Shown here piece by piece: positions 12,638-14,170 of a DNA stretch of 14,170 bases. The notes under the pieces are model-generated. The model saw nothing but the letters and a program-made list of their open reading frames with translations. It was not told the DNA's origin and ran no database searches. The position numbers and the translations under genes were made by a program. Each line of letters starts with the position of its first letter. Position 1 is the stretch's first letter. The stretch comes from Bacteroidota bacterium (GTDB lineage: Bacteria > Bacteroidota > Bacteroidia > Bacteroidales > Prolixibacteraceae): the NCBI GenBank assembly GCA_030695265.1, contig JAUYTA010000255.1, forward strand, positions 1-14,170, written 5' to 3'.

Positions 12638-13837
12638 TTAATGACCGGGAAGTGTTATAAACAAAGCTGTCCCCTTATCTTTCTCCGATTCCAGACGTAT
12701 CCTTCCTCCGAGTAACTCAACAAAACCTTTTGTGATTGATAATCCCAGCCCACTTCCCTCATAGCCGCGTGTATTGGTGATATTCTCCTGCATAAAACGG
12801 TCAAAAATCCGTTCCTGCGCCTCTTCAGATATCCCTTTGCCGGTATCTTTTACAAAAAGCTCAAGTTCTGCATCCTTAAGATCATAGCCGATGATTACAT
12901 GTCCAGTGGTGGTAAATTTTATCGCGTTATCAGTTAAATGAGTCACAATTTTTCGCAACAACTCCTTATCCGTTTTCATGATAAAATTAGAAGTACTTTC
13001 AGGAACTTTCAAGATTAGTTGCAGGTTCTTGGCAGCACATTTATCTTTGAAACAGTCAAATTGCTCTTTCATCAGTGCGTGAACATCAACAGTTGAATTT
13101 TTCACTTTTTGGTTTCCCGAAACGATCAGCGAAATATCCATGTAACTGGTGATGGTATTAACCAACCTGTCGCAGCTTCCATTCAACATTCCGATATATT
13201 CCTGCTTTTCCTCCGAAGAGATTTCCTCTTCTGCTATTATTTGGGAAAACCCGAGAATGCCATTCAAGGGAGTCCGGACTTCATGTGAAATATTATTGAG
13301 AAAAGCGGTTTTCAGGCGGTCGCTGGCCTCGGCCTTCGTTTTTGCGACCTCAAGTTCAAGGATTGTATTTTGCAGTTCTAAAGTCCGTTCCTGTACTTTT
13401 TGTTCTAGAATTAAATTCTGGTTTTGAAGCTGGGTATGCAAGTAACGTGTTTGAAGTAAATTGCGGATACGAAGGTCAACTTCGGTCAGGTCGAAGGGTT
13501 TGGTCACAAAATCTTTTGCGCCGCCGGCAAGTGCGCGTAACTTTGAACCGGCTGAAACATCGGCCGTTAGTACCAGTATAGGCAGATAACTGCTGACAGG
13601 AACCAGCTCTGCCAACTGCTCCATAACCTGAAAGCCGGTCAGGTGGGGCATCATCAGGTCGAGCAGGATGATGTCGGGATTTATTTCTTTAAATAAGTCG
13701 GCGACCAACCGCGAATCGGTGGTTGTGTAAATGTTCACGTATTCTTTGAATTCAAGAAGGCCACTGAGAACATCTACATTTGCCTGCTCGTCGTCAACAA
13801 TCAGGATGCGTGCGTTTTTTAAAGTTGAATCGTTCAT
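12638..13837 (-). CDS. Receiver domain-histidine kinase
   Basis: This is a 399-residue soluble signalling protein with an unusual order: receiver first, kinase second. The receiver (about 9-128) has acidic pocket D15-D16, phospho-acceptor D60 in DIILLDLMMP and K113 in VTKPFD. A coiled-coil linker (about 132-172) leads to the HisKA helix with H185 in NNISHEVRTPLNGILGFSQI. The ATPase domain shows the N-box LTDNAIKFT (N304), DTGKGIS (331-337) and GSGLGLSI (361-368). It lacks membrane segments and sensory domains, so its input is presumably phosphotransfer to D60, perhaps from the kinase encoded 18 bases upstream in the same operon. No DNA-binding output is encoded. An insertion sequence starts 11 bases after its stop. 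Confidence 0.92.
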   Translation of the reverse strand: MNDSTLKNARILIVDDEQANVDVLSGLLEFKEYVNIYTTTDSRLVADLFKEINPDIILLDLMMPHLTGFQVMEQLAELVPVSSYLPILVLTADVSAGSKLRALAGGAKDFVTKPFDLTEVDLRIRNLLQTRYLHTQLQNQNLILEQKVQERTLELQNTILELEVAKTKAEASDRLKTAFLNNISHEVRTPLNGILGFSQIIAEEEISSEEKQEYIGMLNGSCDRLVNTITSYMDISLIVSGNQKVKNSTVDVHALMKEQFDCFKDKCAAKNLQLILKVPESTSNFIMKTDKELLRKIVTHLTDNAIKFTTTGHVIIGYDLKDAELELFVKDTGKGISEEAQERIFDRFMQENITNTRGYEGSGLGLSITKGFVELLGGRIRLESEKDKGTALFITLPGH

Positions 13838-13855
13838 GGTATATTTTTAAAATAA

Positions 13856-14170
13856 TTAATTCTCACTGGAGACCGGCAAACTAAAACTAAACGTGCTTCC
13901 CTTTCCTAATTCGCTCTCCACCCAAATTTTACCGCCATTCTTTTCAACAAACTCTTTACAGAGCAATAAGCCCAATCCGGCGCTGGGTTCGCCTTCTGTT
14001 CCTTTTAAACTTACTTTTTCATCTATCTTAAACAGCTTTTCAACATTGTTGTCTGAAATTCCAACACCTGAATCATGAACAGAAATCTCAATCATATCAT
14101 TGCTAATCGTTTTCGATTTGACAGTAATTTTTCCGTCTTTTCCGGTGAACTTAACTGCATTCGACAGAAG
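13856..14170 (-). CDS. Histidine kinase, C-terminal ATPase part; 5' end beyond window
   Basis: The visible 104 residues are the end of an HATPase_c domain and are open to the right edge without a start. In order they show [10 protein letters not shown] (N-box), [14 protein letters not shown] (G1), [28 protein letters not shown] (F and G2 boxes) and [12 protein letters not shown] at the end. This wording is typical of PAS- or sensor-linked kinases of Bacteroidota. The gene ends 18 bases before the receiver-kinase gene and is very likely cotranscribed with it, which suggests a phosphorelay between the two. Its sensor region is outside the window. Confidence 0.9.
   Translation of the reverse strand, partial: LLSNAVKFTGKDGKITVKSKTISNDMIEISVHDSGVGISDNNVEKLFKIDEKVSLKGTEGEPSAGLGLLLCKEFVEKNGGKIWVESELGKGSTFSFSLPVSSEN

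Overview
The window reads as a chromosomal segment of a Bacteroidota (Bacteroidetes) bacterium, probably of the Marinilabiliales/Prolixibacteraceae type. This is inferred from the protein families (a Bro-N protein with typical Bacteroidota wording, a fused PlsC/GNAT lipid acyltransferase, lipoproteins with short lipoboxes, a kinase with the [19 protein letters not shown] signature), from the near absence of Shine-Dalgarno sequences, and from promoter-like TTG-N19-21-TAnnTTTG elements. No rRNA, tRNA or CRISPR was seen.

Layout. (1) 1-431, minus: 5' part of a Bro-N/antirepressor-like gene running off the left edge. (2) 432-878: a 447-base non-coding stretch with a promoter-like element, a 32-codon ORF built over two palindromes, and a CACATAG-unit hairpin flanked by a perfect 15-bp direct repeat; the second repeat copy runs into the start codon of the next gene. 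(3) 879-2567, plus: secreted gamma-glutamyltransferase-family enzyme. (4) 2571-4364, minus: a two-gene operon of a sorbosone/glucose-dehydrogenase-like lipoprotein followed by a cytochrome c lipoprotein, probably a periplasmic oxidation module. (5) 4478-6289, minus: fused PlsC-like plus GNAT acyltransferase (OlsF-like, aminolipid synthesis). (6) 6379-8259, plus: YgiQ-family radical SAM protein, apparently with a TTG start. (7) 8264-8396: a second hairpin made of CACAGAT units, followed by a tandem 9-mer array. (8) 8404-9165, plus: DUF4197 lipoprotein. (9) 9237-9930, plus: a minimal nucleotidyltransferase/HEPN pair (type VII toxin-antitoxin-like). (10) 10014-10241, minus: C-terminal remnant of a TIGR01212 (YhcC-like) radical SAM gene. 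(11) 10287-12626: a complete 2340-bp insertion sequence with 12-bp terminal inverted repeats and a 5-bp target duplication (AAATT), carrying an HTH ORF and a DDE transposase ORF that meet at an A9 run. (12) 12638-14170, minus: a receiver-histidine kinase downstream of a second histidine kinase that runs off the right edge.

How it fits together. Most of the window is ordinary housekeeping and envelope-associated metabolism. The unusual material is at the joints between genes: three palindrome types in front of ggt (one with a target-duplication-like signature), a structurally analogous hairpin plus 9-mer array in front of the DUF4197 gene, and a plastic segment at about 9.2-12.6 kb (toxin-antitoxin-like pair, gene remnant, intact insertion sequence) between the DUF4197 gene and the kinase operon. 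The most novel candidates are the insertion sequence, with exactly defined ends, subterminal iterons and an A9 junction suggesting a slippage-made fusion transposase, and the CACATAG hairpin as a possible small mobile element.
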